Of a stretch of DNA of 64,000 nt, positions 28,984 through 36,748 are shown in pieces. Position 1 is the stretch's first letter. Each line of letters starts with the position of its first letter. The position numbers and the translations under genes are program-made. The notes beneath the pieces were generated by a model. That model made no database searches and was not told the DNA's origin. It saw only the letters and a list, made by a program, of their open reading frames with translations. The stretch spans positions 5,146,001 to 5,210,000 of the forward strand of contig NZ_CP077084.1 in assembly GCF_014268275.3 (NCBI RefSeq). Reading direction: 5' to 3'. The stretch comes from Pseudomonas tritici (GTDB lineage: Bacteria > Pseudomonadota > Gammaproteobacteria > Pseudomonadales > Pseudomonadaceae).

Positions 28984-30315
28984 ATGAAACCGACCCGTCT
29001 GCTGCTGAACTGGCTCGGCGTATTGCTGGGCTTGGGCATATTGCTGGGCACCGCAACGGCGTTGCAGTTCAAGGTGCCCGACACCTTGCACTCAATCGCA
29101 TGGGGGTTGCTTCTTGCACTGTTGCTGCTGGCTACGCTGGATGCGATGCGTATGCGTCGACGCCCATCCCCCCGCGTGCAACGACAGATGCCCGGCAGCC
29201 TGGCGCTCGGAAGGTGGGGCGAAGTACGCCTGGCCTTGGAGCATGACTTCCCACAGCCACTGACGGTGCAGGTATTCGATCATGTCCCCGACGGATTGAG
29301 TGTCGAGAACATGCCCCAGTCCATAGCGCTGCGCCCCGGTGAAAGCAGTGAGCTGGGTTATCGCCTTCGCCCTTTGCGGCGCGGGCATTTCAGTTTCAGC
29401 CACTGTGAAATTCAGCTGCCCAGCCCGATGGGCCTGTGGTCGGCGCGGCGAATTATCGAAGTGAGCGATGCCACACGCGTCTACCCGGATTTCGCCCGAC
29501 TGTACGGCGCGCAATTGCTGGGGGTGGACAACTGGCTGAGCCAACTGGGTGTACGTCAACGTCAACGACGTGGATTGGGGCAGGAGTTTCATCAACTGCG
29601 CGAGTTTCGCGACGGTGACAGCCTAAGGCAGATCGATTGGAAGGCCACCGCCCGACAGCGCACGCCCATCGCCCGCGAATATGAGGATGAGCGCGACCAA
29701 CAGATCGTGTTCATGCTTGATTGTGGACGACGCATGCGTAGCCAGGATGACGAGCTGTCGCATTTTGACCACGCCCTCAATGCCTGCCTGTTGCTCAGCT
29801 ACGTTGCCTTGCGCCAGGGTGATGCGGTGGGCCTGTGCACCTTTGCCGGTGAACAGCCACGCTACCTGGCACCGGTCAAGGGCAGCGGCCAGCTGAACCT
29901 ATTACTCAACGCCGTGTACGACCTCGATACCACCCGACGGACTGCCGATTACCAGACCGCGGCAAGTGATTTGCTGGCTCGACAAAAGCGGCGCGCGTTG
30001 GTGATCGTGGTGACCAACCTGCGCGATGAGGACGATGAGGCACTGCTGACTGCAGTCAAGCGTATCAGCCGCCAGCACAGGGTGCTGGTCGCCAGTTTGC
30101 GCGAGGAGGTACTCGATCAACTGCGCCAAGCGCCCGTGCAAACCTTGCCTGAAGCCTTGGCCTACAGCGGCACCATCGACTACCTGAATACCCGCGACGA
30201 ATTGCATGACCGCCTCGCCGCCCAAGGCCTATCCGTATTGGACACCTTGCCGTGTGAACTGGGACCGGCCCTGGTGACACGTTACCTGGGCTGGAAGAAA
30301 GCGGGTGTGCTCTGA
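28984..30315 (+). CDS. DUF58 / vWA-like membrane protein
   Basis: 443-residue protein. Two membrane segments lie near 7-27 and 36-54, with a beta-rich extracytoplasmic-type region after them. The DUF58 signature REFRDGDSLRQIDWKATARQ (about 202-221) leads into a vWA-like fold with the metal-site motif LDCGRRM (about 243-249). Last gene of the operon, 7 bases after moxR. DUF58 proteins are the usual partners of MoxR ATPases. Confidence 0.92.
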   Translation: MKPTRLLLNWLGVLLGLGILLGTATALQFKVPDTLHSIAWGLLLALLLLATLDAMRMRRRPSPRVQRQMPGSLALGRWGEVRLALEHDFPQPLTVQVFDHVPDGLSVENMPQSIALRPGESSELGYRLRPLRRGHFSFSHCEIQLPSPMGLWSARRIIEVSDATRVYPDFARLYGAQLLGVDNWLSQLGVRQRQRRGLGQEFHQLREFRDGDSLRQIDWKATARQRTPIAREYEDERDQQIVFMLDCGRRMRSQDDELSHFDHALNACLLLSYVALRQGDAVGLCTFAGEQPRYLAPVKGSGQLNLLLNAVYDLDTTRRTADYQTAASDLLARQKRRALVIVVTNLRDEDDEALLTAVKRISRQHRVLVASLREEVLDQLRQAPVQTLPEALAYSGTIDYLNTRDELHDRLAAQGLSVLDTLPCELGPALVTRYLGWKKAGVL

Positions 30316-30375
30316 AAGAAGCACGCGCACACGGCAGGGGCACTCCACCCAAACCGGGTAGACAATGCACTGTGT

Positions 30376-30735
30376 CTAGGCCGAAGCCTGCAAGGGATCA
30401 AAACTGAAGTAGTGCAGCAACACGTTGATCAGTTGCCCATATTCCTCGGGAGCGTGGAGCACACTGAAACCTGAATCGTACTGCTGCGGGTTGATATCCT
30501 CGTGGCTCCACAGGCAGGTTGCTGTCAGATCGATTGGATGGAAGGTGCCGTCAGCATTGGGAATCTTCAAGCGCAGCTCGAAGTCCACGTCGACCATCAT
30601 GGGCAATTGGCTGATTAACATCAGCCCATCTTCCGAGACATTGCCCAAGAAGCCGATGGGCTTATCGGTGCGCCGGTTAAACACTTGCAGAAAGTAAGGC
30701 AACTGATGCCGCTCAATCCGTCGGTCGGTAAACAT
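30376..30735 (-). CDS. PilZ domain protein
   Basis: 119-residue single-domain PilZ protein. RRIERHQLPYFLQVFN holds the R-x3-R cyclic di-GMP motif near residue 5, and GFLGNVSEDGLML (about 28-40) the (D/N)-x-S-x2-G motif. Both are intact, so cyclic di-GMP binding is likely. The start MFTDRRIERH at 30735 is chosen because the longer frame from 30834 shows no conservation. The gene is convergent with DUF58. The output partner is unknown. Confidence 0.85.
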   Translation of the reverse strand: MFTDRRIERHQLPYFLQVFNRRTDKPIGFLGNVSEDGLMLISQLPMMVDVDFELRLKIPNADGTFHPIDLTATCLWSHEDINPQQYDSGFSVLHAPEEYGQLINVLLHYFSFDPLQASA

Positions 30736-30871
30736 GGTGAGATCGCCATCCAATGGCCATGACTGCGGCCGTGCCAGTGATTCGGAACGAGAAAACCGCT
30801 CGCTCTCCCTGGATCTCGGTGCGACAACAGGCAATATTTGCCGCTGGACGGCCGCCGAGTCCGGACCTGCA

Positions 30872-30901
30872 TTCGTTTGAATAGAAACTTGTACAAACGA
30901 A
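30872..30901. promoter_or_regulatory. perfect inverted repeat TTCGTTTG-N14-CAAACGAA
   Basis: 8-base perfect arms at 30872-30879 and 30894-30901, in the gap upstream of the PilZ gene and downstream of the lipoprotein gene. A third CAAACGAA is at 31437-31444, upstream of pyruvate kinase. It may be an operator; the factor is unknown. Confidence 0.35.
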
Positions 30902-30957
30902 CATCCAAAGGATAGCTCAAGACTGACAACGGGCCAGTTATGAAATGACGAATATCA

Positions 30958-31332
30958 TCATAGAGAGGCTGGGCGCGGCTGGGCGACGCGTGCTCCGGGG
31001 TAATGCCCCAGTTGTTGCAGGGTATCGAGCCTCGCGCGAGCACGGTAGGCGTACTCACTCGACGGAAACTGATTAATGATGAATTGATAAGTCTGTGCCG
31101 CGTCGACAAACAGCTTTTGCCGTTCCAGGCATTGGCCCCGCAACATCGAGACCTCCGGCTGTACATAACGCCGGGAACGACTTTCTCGGTCGACCTGGGA
31201 CAATTCCAGGGTAACGCGCTCGCAATCACCGACCTTGTAGGCGCGGTAGGCGTTGTTCAAATGGTGGTCCATCGACCAGCGGGTGCAGCCGACAACACTA
31301 ACGGCCAGGGCAGCAATGAGCAAAATTCGCAT
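30958..31332 (-). CDS. TPR-like outer-envelope lipoprotein
   Basis: 124-residue lipoprotein. The lipobox is VSVVGC, with Cys near residue 16 after a short hydrophobic signal. The mature part is helical with paired repeats resembling tetratricopeptides (NNAYRAYKVGDCERVTLELSQ and YQFIINQFPSSEYAYRARARLDTL), a pattern used in protein-protein contacts. Two further cysteines are present. AGGAGA precedes the ATG at 31332. Divergent from pyruvate kinase; function unknown. Confidence 0.85.
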   Translation of the reverse strand: MRILLIAALAVSVVGCTRWSMDHHLNNAYRAYKVGDCERVTLELSQVDRESRSRRYVQPEVSMLRGQCLERQKLFVDAAQTYQFIINQFPSSEYAYRARARLDTLQQLGHYPGARVAQPRPASL

Positions 31333-31505
31333 GAGGGTTCTCCTGTCTTGTGCAGTGTATCGACCCATCGTCGAAAATCTTCAAGGATGTTCGTATTCAG
31401 CCGCAGCGAAAACAAGTCAATCGTCGATAAGTAGTGCAAACGAACAATGACTACAACGAAAGAGCATAGTAGCCTTCCCCAGCGCTTGAACTCAGGAGTC
31501 TGTGC

Positions 31506-32957
31506 ATGTCCGTCCGTCGCACCAAAATCGTCGCCACCCTTGGCCCGGCCAGCAACTCGCCGGAAGTCCTCGAACAGCTGATTCTGGCTGGTTTGGACGT
31601 CGCCCGTCTGAACTTCTCCCACGGCACCCCGGACGAGCACAAGGCTCGCGCCAAGCTGGTGCGTGACCTGGCCGCCAAGCATGGCCGCTTCGTCGCATTG
31701 CTGGGTGACCTGCAAGGCCCGAAAATTCGTATCGCCAAATTCGCCAACAAGCGCATTGAGCTGAAGATCGGTGACAAATTCACCTTCTCCACCAGCCACC
31801 CGCTGACCGAAGGTACCCAGGACGTCGTCGGCATCGACTACCCGGACCTGGTCAAGGACTGCGGCGTCGGTGACGAACTGCTGCTGGACGACGGCCGCGT
31901 GGTCATGCGCGTCGACACCGCCACCCCAACTGAGCTGAACTGCACCGTGCTCATTGGCGGCCCGCTGTCCGACCACAAAGGCATCAACCGTCGCGGTGGT
32001 GGCCTGACCGCCCCGGCCCTGACGGAAAAAGACAAGGCCGACATCAAGCTCGCCGCCGAAATGGAAGTGGACTACCTCGCGGTATCGTTCCCGCGTGACG
32101 CCGCCGACATGGAATACGCACGTAAGCTGCGCGACGAGGCCGGCGGTACTGCCTGGCTGGTGGCGAAGATCGAACGCGCCGAAGCTGTGGCCGATGACGA
32201 AACCCTCGACGGCCTGATCAAGGCTTCCGACGCAGTGATGGTTGCCCGTGGCGACCTGGGCGTGGAAATCGGTGACGCCGAACTGATCGGTATCCAGAAG
32301 AAGATCATCCTGCACGCGCGCCGCCACAACAAAGCGGTGATCGTAGCGACCCAGATGATGGAGTCGATGATCCAGAACCCGATGCCGACCCGCGCCGAAG
32401 TGTCCGACGTAGCCAACGCTGTGCTCGACTACACCGATGCCGTGATGCTCTCGGCTGAAAGTGCCGCGGGCCCGTATCCGCTGGAAGCTGTGCAAGCCAT
32501 GGCGCGTATCTGCCTCGGCGCCGAAAAGCACCCCACCAGCAAGACCTCCAGCCACCGCATTGGCAAAGAGTTCGAAAGCTGCGACCAGAGTATCGCCCTG
32601 GCCGCCATGTACACCGCCAACCACTTCCCGGGTGTGAAGGCAATCATCGCCTTGACCGAAAGTGGCTATACGCCGTTGATCATGTCGCGCATCCGTTCGT
32701 CGGTGCCGATCTACGCGTTCTCCCCGCACCGCGAAACCCAGGCCCGCGCGGCCATGTTCCGTGGCGTGTACACCGTTCCGTTCGACCCGGCTTCGTTGCC
32801 ACCGCATGAAGTCAGCCAGGCGGCCATCGACGAGTTGATCAAGCGCGGCGTCGTGGAGAAAGGTGACTGGGTCATCCTGACCAAGGGCGACAGCTATCAC
32901 ACCATCGGCGGCACCAACGGCATGAAGATACTGCACGTTGGCGACCCAATGGTCTGA
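31506..32957 (+). CDS. pykA: pyruvate kinase
   Basis: 483-residue pyruvate kinase, which makes pyruvate and ATP from phosphoenolpyruvate and ADP. The N-terminus is VRRTKIVATLGPASN; LNFSHGTPDEHKAR follows and the active-site AKIERAEAVADDETLDGLIKASDAVMVARGDLGVE-like signature lies near residues 218-252. Domain C follows from about 350. Length and signature fit the PykA (type II) group. It is downstream of a divergent promoter shared with the lipoprotein gene and followed by a strong terminator. Confidence 0.96.
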   Translation: MSVRRTKIVATLGPASNSPEVLEQLILAGLDVARLNFSHGTPDEHKARAKLVRDLAAKHGRFVALLGDLQGPKIRIAKFANKRIELKIGDKFTFSTSHPLTEGTQDVVGIDYPDLVKDCGVGDELLLDDGRVVMRVDTATPTELNCTVLIGGPLSDHKGINRRGGGLTAPALTEKDKADIKLAAEMEVDYLAVSFPRDAADMEYARKLRDEAGGTAWLVAKIERAEAVADDETLDGLIKASDAVMVARGDLGVEIGDAELIGIQKKIILHARRHNKAVIVATQMMESMIQNPMPTRAEVSDVANAVLDYTDAVMLSAESAAGPYPLEAVQAMARICLGAEKHPTSKTSSHRIGKEFESCDQSIALAAMYTANHFPGVKAIIALTESGYTPLIMSRIRSSVPIYAFSPHRETQARAAMFRGVYTVPFDPASLPPHEVSQAAIDELIKRGVVEKGDWVILTKGDSYHTIGGTNGMKILHVGDPMV

Positions 32958-32971
32958 GTGACCGGTAAGTG

Positions 32972-33002
32972 AAAAAGCCCCGACTGGTTCGGGGCTTTTT
33001 TA
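32972..33002. terminator. rho-independent terminator after pykA
   Basis: A-run, stem AGCCCCGA/TCGGGGCT, then a T-run, 15 bases after the pykA stop. Confidence 0.93.
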
Positions 33003-33035
33003 TGCCTGTGGGTTTTGTAGTGCCCTGAGGGCCTC

Positions 33036-33100
33036 ATCGCGGGCAAGCCCGGCTCCCCCAGTGGATCGCATTCCAATGTGGGAGCTGGCTTGCCTGCGAT
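33036..33100. repeat. REP pair (REPIN), diverged arms
   Basis: Inverted arms ATCGCGGGCAAGCCCGGCTC at the left and TGTGGGAGCTGGCTTGCCTG at the right, with mismatches. It lies between pykA and the convergent enoyl-CoA hydratase gene. Confidence 0.85.
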
Positions 33101-33127
33101 AGCGCCAGCGCAGTCAACGCACATTCA

Positions 33128-33874
33128 TTAGCGAGAAATGAAAGCCGACAACGCCGCAATCGCCTCCGGCGACCTCAATCGCTGGGTAAACAACGCGCCC
33201 TCCTCCTCAATCACCTGCCGCAATTGCTCGCGATCCACACTTTTCATGAGTTGCTTGGTCACCTGCACCGCCCCCGGCGCCAGGGTTTCAAACCGCTCGG
33301 CCATTTCCCGCGCCCTGGCCAACGCCGCCTCACCGCTGCACAACGCCTCGGTGGCAATCCCCAACGCCGCCGCCTGTTCGCCGCTGAAGCCCTCGCCCAG
33401 CAGCAATAACTCAGCCGCCTTGGCGTGCCCCAACAACCTCGGCAGGATCAGGCTCGAACCAAACTCCGGGCACAGCCCCAGATTGACGAACGGCATGCGC
33501 AATCGCGCATCACGGCTGACATACACAAGGTCGCAATGCAGCAGCAGGGTTGTACCGATACCCACGGCTGCACCTGCTACCGCGGCGATCACCGGCTTGC
33601 GGCAGTTGAGCAGGCTCTTCATGAAATGAAACGGTGGGCTATCGAGGTCGCTGGGCGGTTGTTCGAGAAAGTCGCCGATGTCGTTGCCCGCAGTGAAACA
33701 GCCACTGCTGCCCTGGATCAGCACGCAGCGGATATCCGCGTCCGCATCGGCCTGCTCGAACGCCTCGGCCAACTGGGTATACATGGCCCGAGTCAGCGCA
33801 TTTTTCTTCTCGGGACGATTGAGCTGCAGGATCAGCAGCCCGCGTTCACGGTGCTGCAGGATAGCGTCAGTCAT
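33128..33874 (-). CDS. enoyl-CoA hydratase/isomerase family protein
   Basis: 248-residue crotonase-fold protein. The oxyanion-hole elements are seen in FTAGNDIGDFLEQ (about 60-72) and AAVAGAAVGIGTTLLLHCDLVYVS (about 96-119). The catalytic-glutamate region FVNLGLCPEFGSSLILPRLLG has glutamate in the usual second position. The true substrate is not known; the family acts on acyl-CoA thioesters. It shares orientation with the ferredoxin-type reductase upstream, 30 bases away, so the two may form an operon. Confidence 0.9.
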   Translation of the reverse strand: MTDAILQHRERGLLILQLNRPEKKNALTRAMYTQLAEAFEQADADADIRCVLIQGSSGCFTAGNDIGDFLEQPPSDLDSPPFHFMKSLLNCRKPVIAAVAGAAVGIGTTLLLHCDLVYVSRDARLRMPFVNLGLCPEFGSSLILPRLLGHAKAAELLLLGEGFSGEQAAALGIATEALCSGEAALARAREMAERFETLAPGAVQVTKQLMKSVDREQLRQVIEEEGALFTQRLRSPEAIAALSAFISR

Positions 33875-33904
33875 GGCAGATCTCGCGGCTGTAGAGTTCA
33901 GCGC

Positions 33905-34837
33905 TCAACCACGGGGCAGGAACACATCGGCCAGCAGTTGATTACGCGGCAGTCCCGCCAGAAACAAGCGCTTTGAGAAGGCTTCTACGCTGATGGGGTG
34001 TCCGCAGAGTAAAGCCAGCGTTTGCCGCGAAACAAGCCGCAGTTGCGCCAATGCCTGTGCCGACCCGGCCGCCGTCCATAGCTCCACCGTGAGGTTGGGA
34101 TGCTGCGCAGCCAACGCCCCCAAGGGCTCGGCGAGATAATGGCCTTCAGTATCATGGGCCAGGTGAATCAGGCGAATGTCGCCCTGATGATCCTGGCGCA
34201 GCGCCTCACGCAATACACCCCACAACGGCCCTAACCCGGTACCGGAGGCCAGCAGCCACAGCGGTCGGGATTGCCAGTCCGGGTCGTATTGCAGCGCGCC
34301 GCCGCGCAATTCGCCCAAACGCAGGCGGTCGCCAACCTGCAACTGCCGGGCTAGATCACTGAATTCGCCAGGCTGGCGGCAGTCGAGATGAAACTCCAGG
34401 AATGCATCTTCCTGGGGCAAACTCGCCAGAGAATACGGCCTCGCCACCTGCCCCGCCCACAACACCAGGTGCTGCCCGGCGCGATAACGCAGGCCACGCT
34501 CCGGCTGCAAGCGCAGGCGCAGCACGGTTGGGTTCAACCAATCGACACCGACCACCTGAGCCGCCAAACCGTCACGCGCCGGGTCAAACGCCTCGACGCG
34601 AAGGTCCGCGCTGACCTGGCATTGGCAGGCCAACCGCCAGCCATCCTGGCGTTGCGCCGGGCTCAAGGCCTCGGGTTGCTTGTCCTCGACATCACCTTGG
34701 CAACGCACCAGGCAGGCATGGCAGCTCCCAGCGCGGCAACTGTAAGGCACAGCCACACCGGCCTGGTTCAGGGCATCCAGCAGGTTGCTGCCGGTAGATA
34801 CCGACCAATGGCGTTCGCCGACGTACAGTTCAGGCAT
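33905..34837 (-). CDS. 2Fe-2S ferredoxin-type oxidoreductase
   Basis: 310-residue protein with an N-terminal plant-type [2Fe-2S] domain. PYSCRAGSCHACLVRC (about 30-45) gives C-x4-C-x2-C, and the distal cysteine is in RLACQCQ near 72. It is followed by a FAD/NAD ferredoxin reductase half (RPYSLASLP for FAD binding and LLASGTGLGPLWGVL for NAD binding). Such proteins carry electrons from NAD(P)H to oxygenases or other acceptors; the partner is not in the window. The start is the ATG at 34837; a TTG four codons upstream is possible. Confidence 0.9.
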   Translation of the reverse strand: MPELYVGERHWSVSTGSNLLDALNQAGVAVPYSCRAGSCHACLVRCQGDVEDKQPEALSPAQRQDGWRLACQCQVSADLRVEAFDPARDGLAAQVVGVDWLNPTVLRLRLQPERGLRYRAGQHLVLWAGQVARPYSLASLPQEDAFLEFHLDCRQPGEFSDLARQLQVGDRLRLGELRGGALQYDPDWQSRPLWLLASGTGLGPLWGVLREALRQDHQGDIRLIHLAHDTEGHYLAEPLGALAAQHPNLTVELWTAAGSAQALAQLRLVSRQTLALLCGHPISVEAFSKRLFLAGLPRNQLLADVFLPRG

Positions 34838-34977
34838 ATAAGGACTCAATCACAATAGGCGCGCACAGGGAATCATGCCTGCGACAGTTTGACCATAGTC
34901 GGGTGTATCGGCCACCGTGTCGGGTTATACTGCCGCGCCTTTTTAGCGTCGCGCCTGCACCAGTGGCGTGCCTTGGA

Positions 34978-35020
34978 AAGGTGGTTTCAGCCGACCGATG
35001 CACCCCACTGAAGCCACCTT
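34978..35020 (+). promoter_or_regulatory. leader hairpin upstream of fumarase
   Basis: A 13-base stem, AAGGTGGTTTCAG paired with CTGAAGCCACCTT (one G-U pair), lies 33 bases before the fumarase ATG. No T-run follows, so it is not a terminator. It could shape ribosome access or mRNA stability. A TTATACT resembling a -10 lies at about 34924-34931, which would place the hairpin in the transcribed leader. Confidence 0.5.
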
Positions 35021-35052
35021 ATTGAATGTTCCCTTATAGAGGAGCGCGACTC

Positions 35053-36576
35053 ATGACCGTGATCAAGCAAGACGACCTGATTCAGAGCGTTGCTGACGCC
35101 CTGCAATTCATTTCCTACTACCATCCGGTTGATTTCATCCAGGCCATGCACGAAGCCTACCTGCGCGAAGAATCGCCAGCGGCCCGTGACTCCATCGCCC
35201 AGATCCTGATCAACTCGCGCATGTGCGCCACCGGCCATCGCCCGATCTGCCAGGACACCGGTATCGTTACCGTGTTCGTGCGCGTGGGCATGGACGTACG
35301 TTGGGATGGCGCCACCATGGGCCTGGACGACATGATCAACGAGGGCGTGCGTCGCGCCTACAACCTGCCGGAAAACGTCCTGCGCGCATCCATCCTCGCC
35401 GACCCGGCAGGTGCGCGTAAGAACACCAAGGACAACACCCCGGCGGTCATCCACTACTCCATCGTCCCGGGTAACACCGTGGAAGTGGACGTGGCGGCCA
35501 AGGGCGGCGGTTCCGAGAACAAGTCGAAAATGGCCATGCTCAACCCGTCCGACTCGATCGTCGACTGGGTACTGAAGACCGTTCCGACCATGGGTGCCGG
35601 CTGGTGCCCACCGGGCATGCTCGGCATTGGCATCGGCGGTACCGCCGAAAAAGCCGCCGTGATGGCCAAGGAAGTGTTGATGGAATCCATCGACATCCAC
35701 GAGCTGAAAAAGCGGGGCCCGCAGAACCGTATCGAAGAGATGCGCCTGGAGCTGTTCGAGAAGGTCAACCAACTGGGCATCGGCGCCCAGGGCCTGGGTG
35801 GCCTGACCACCGTGCTCGACGTGAAGATCATGGATTACCCGACCCACGCCGCCTCGCTGCCGGTGTGCATGATCCCCAACTGCGCCGCCACCCGTCACGC
35901 ACACTTTGTGCTCGACGGTTCGGGCCCGGCGTCGCTGGAAGCGCCACCGCTGGACGCCTACCCGGAAATCGTCTGGGAAGCTGGCCCATCGGCCCGTCGC
36001 GTCAACCTCGATACCCTGACCCCGGAAGAAGTGCAGAGCTGGAAGCCGGGCGAGACCGTGTTGCTCAACGGCAAGATGCTCACCGGTCGCGATGCGGCGC
36101 ACAAGCGCATGGTCGAGATGCTGAACAAGGGCGAAACCTTGCCAGTGGACCTCAAGGGTCGCTTCATCTACTACGTTGGCCCGGTTGATCCGGTGCGCGA
36201 AGAAGTGGTTGGCCCGGCTGGCCCGACCACCGCAACGCGGATGGACAAGTTCACGCGTCAGATCCTCGAGCAAACCGGCCTGCTGGGCATGATCGGCAAA
36301 TCCGAGCGCGGCCCTACCGCGATTGAAGCGATCAAGGACCACAAAGCCGTGTACCTGATGGCCGTGGGCGGTGCTGCTTACCTGGTGGCGCAAGCCATCA
36401 AGAAGTCGCGCGTTGTCGCCTTCGCCGAACTGGGCATGGAAGCGATCTACGAGTTCGACGTGAAAGACATGCCGGTCACCGTTGCGGTGGACAGCAAGGG
36501 CGAATCCGTGCACATCACCGGTCCTGCCATCTGGCAGAAAAAGATCAGTGAAAGCCTGGCGGTGGAAGTGCAGTAA
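35053..36576 (+). CDS. fumA: class I [4Fe-4S] fumarate hydratase
   Basis: 507-residue class I fumarase, which interconverts fumarate and malate in the TCA cycle with an oxygen-sensitive [4Fe-4S] cluster. The N-terminal alpha domain runs to about 310, with the first cluster cysteine in RPICQDTGIVTVF, and further cysteines are in the MGAGWCPPGM and PVCMIPNCAATRH regions. The beta domain follows from about 330 with LTGRDAAHKRMVEML and GGAAYLVAQAI. AGAGGAGCG precedes the ATG at 35053. In PAO1, as I recall, a diguanylate cyclase gene (sadC) lies between this gene and the ferredoxin reductase; here the gap is 215 bases with no gene. Confidence 0.94.
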   Translation: MTVIKQDDLIQSVADALQFISYYHPVDFIQAMHEAYLREESPAARDSIAQILINSRMCATGHRPICQDTGIVTVFVRVGMDVRWDGATMGLDDMINEGVRRAYNLPENVLRASILADPAGARKNTKDNTPAVIHYSIVPGNTVEVDVAAKGGGSENKSKMAMLNPSDSIVDWVLKTVPTMGAGWCPPGMLGIGIGGTAEKAAVMAKEVLMESIDIHELKKRGPQNRIEEMRLELFEKVNQLGIGAQGLGGLTTVLDVKIMDYPTHAASLPVCMIPNCAATRHAHFVLDGSGPASLEAPPLDAYPEIVWEAGPSARRVNLDTLTPEEVQSWKPGETVLLNGKMLTGRDAAHKRMVEMLNKGETLPVDLKGRFIYYVGPVDPVREEVVGPAGPTTATRMDKFTRQILEQTGLLGMIGKSERGPTAIEAIKDHKAVYLMAVGGAAYLVAQAIKKSRVVAFAELGMEAIYEFDVKDMPVTVAVDSKGESVHITGPAIWQKKISESLAVEVQ

Positions 36577-36595
36577 GCGCTTCCTTCGCGGGGAC

Positions 36596-36635
36596 AAAGG
36601 CGACTGCGGCTCATGGCCCAGTCGCCTTTTTTATG
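36596..36635 (+). terminator. rho-independent terminator after fumarase
   Basis: The stem AAAGGCGACTG/CAGTCGCCTTT closes over a 12-base loop and runs into TTTTTT, 20 bases after the stop. Confidence 0.92.
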
Positions 36636-36665
36636 GCCGACTGTTTTGTCATGGTGAACTCGGTC

Positions 36666-36688
36666 ATGTGGGAGCGGGCTTGCTCGCC
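36666..36688. repeat. single REP element
   Basis: One TGTGGGAGCGGGCTTGCTCG copy with no inverted partner nearby, between fumarase and the sensor kinase gene. A solitary REP. Confidence 0.75.
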
Positions 36689-36748
36689 ACAACATTAACG
36701 TCGTGCATGCTATGGTGCACTCCCCTTTCTGCGCCTGCTCATCACCGT

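Noticed and set aside
31257..32936. 559-codon frame antisense to pyruvate kinase
   Set aside because: A shadow of the GC-rich codon pattern of pykA; the translation is low-complexity and unlike any family.
34987..36597. 536-codon frame antisense to fumarase
   Set aside because: Same cause: long open antisense frames are common opposite highly biased genes.
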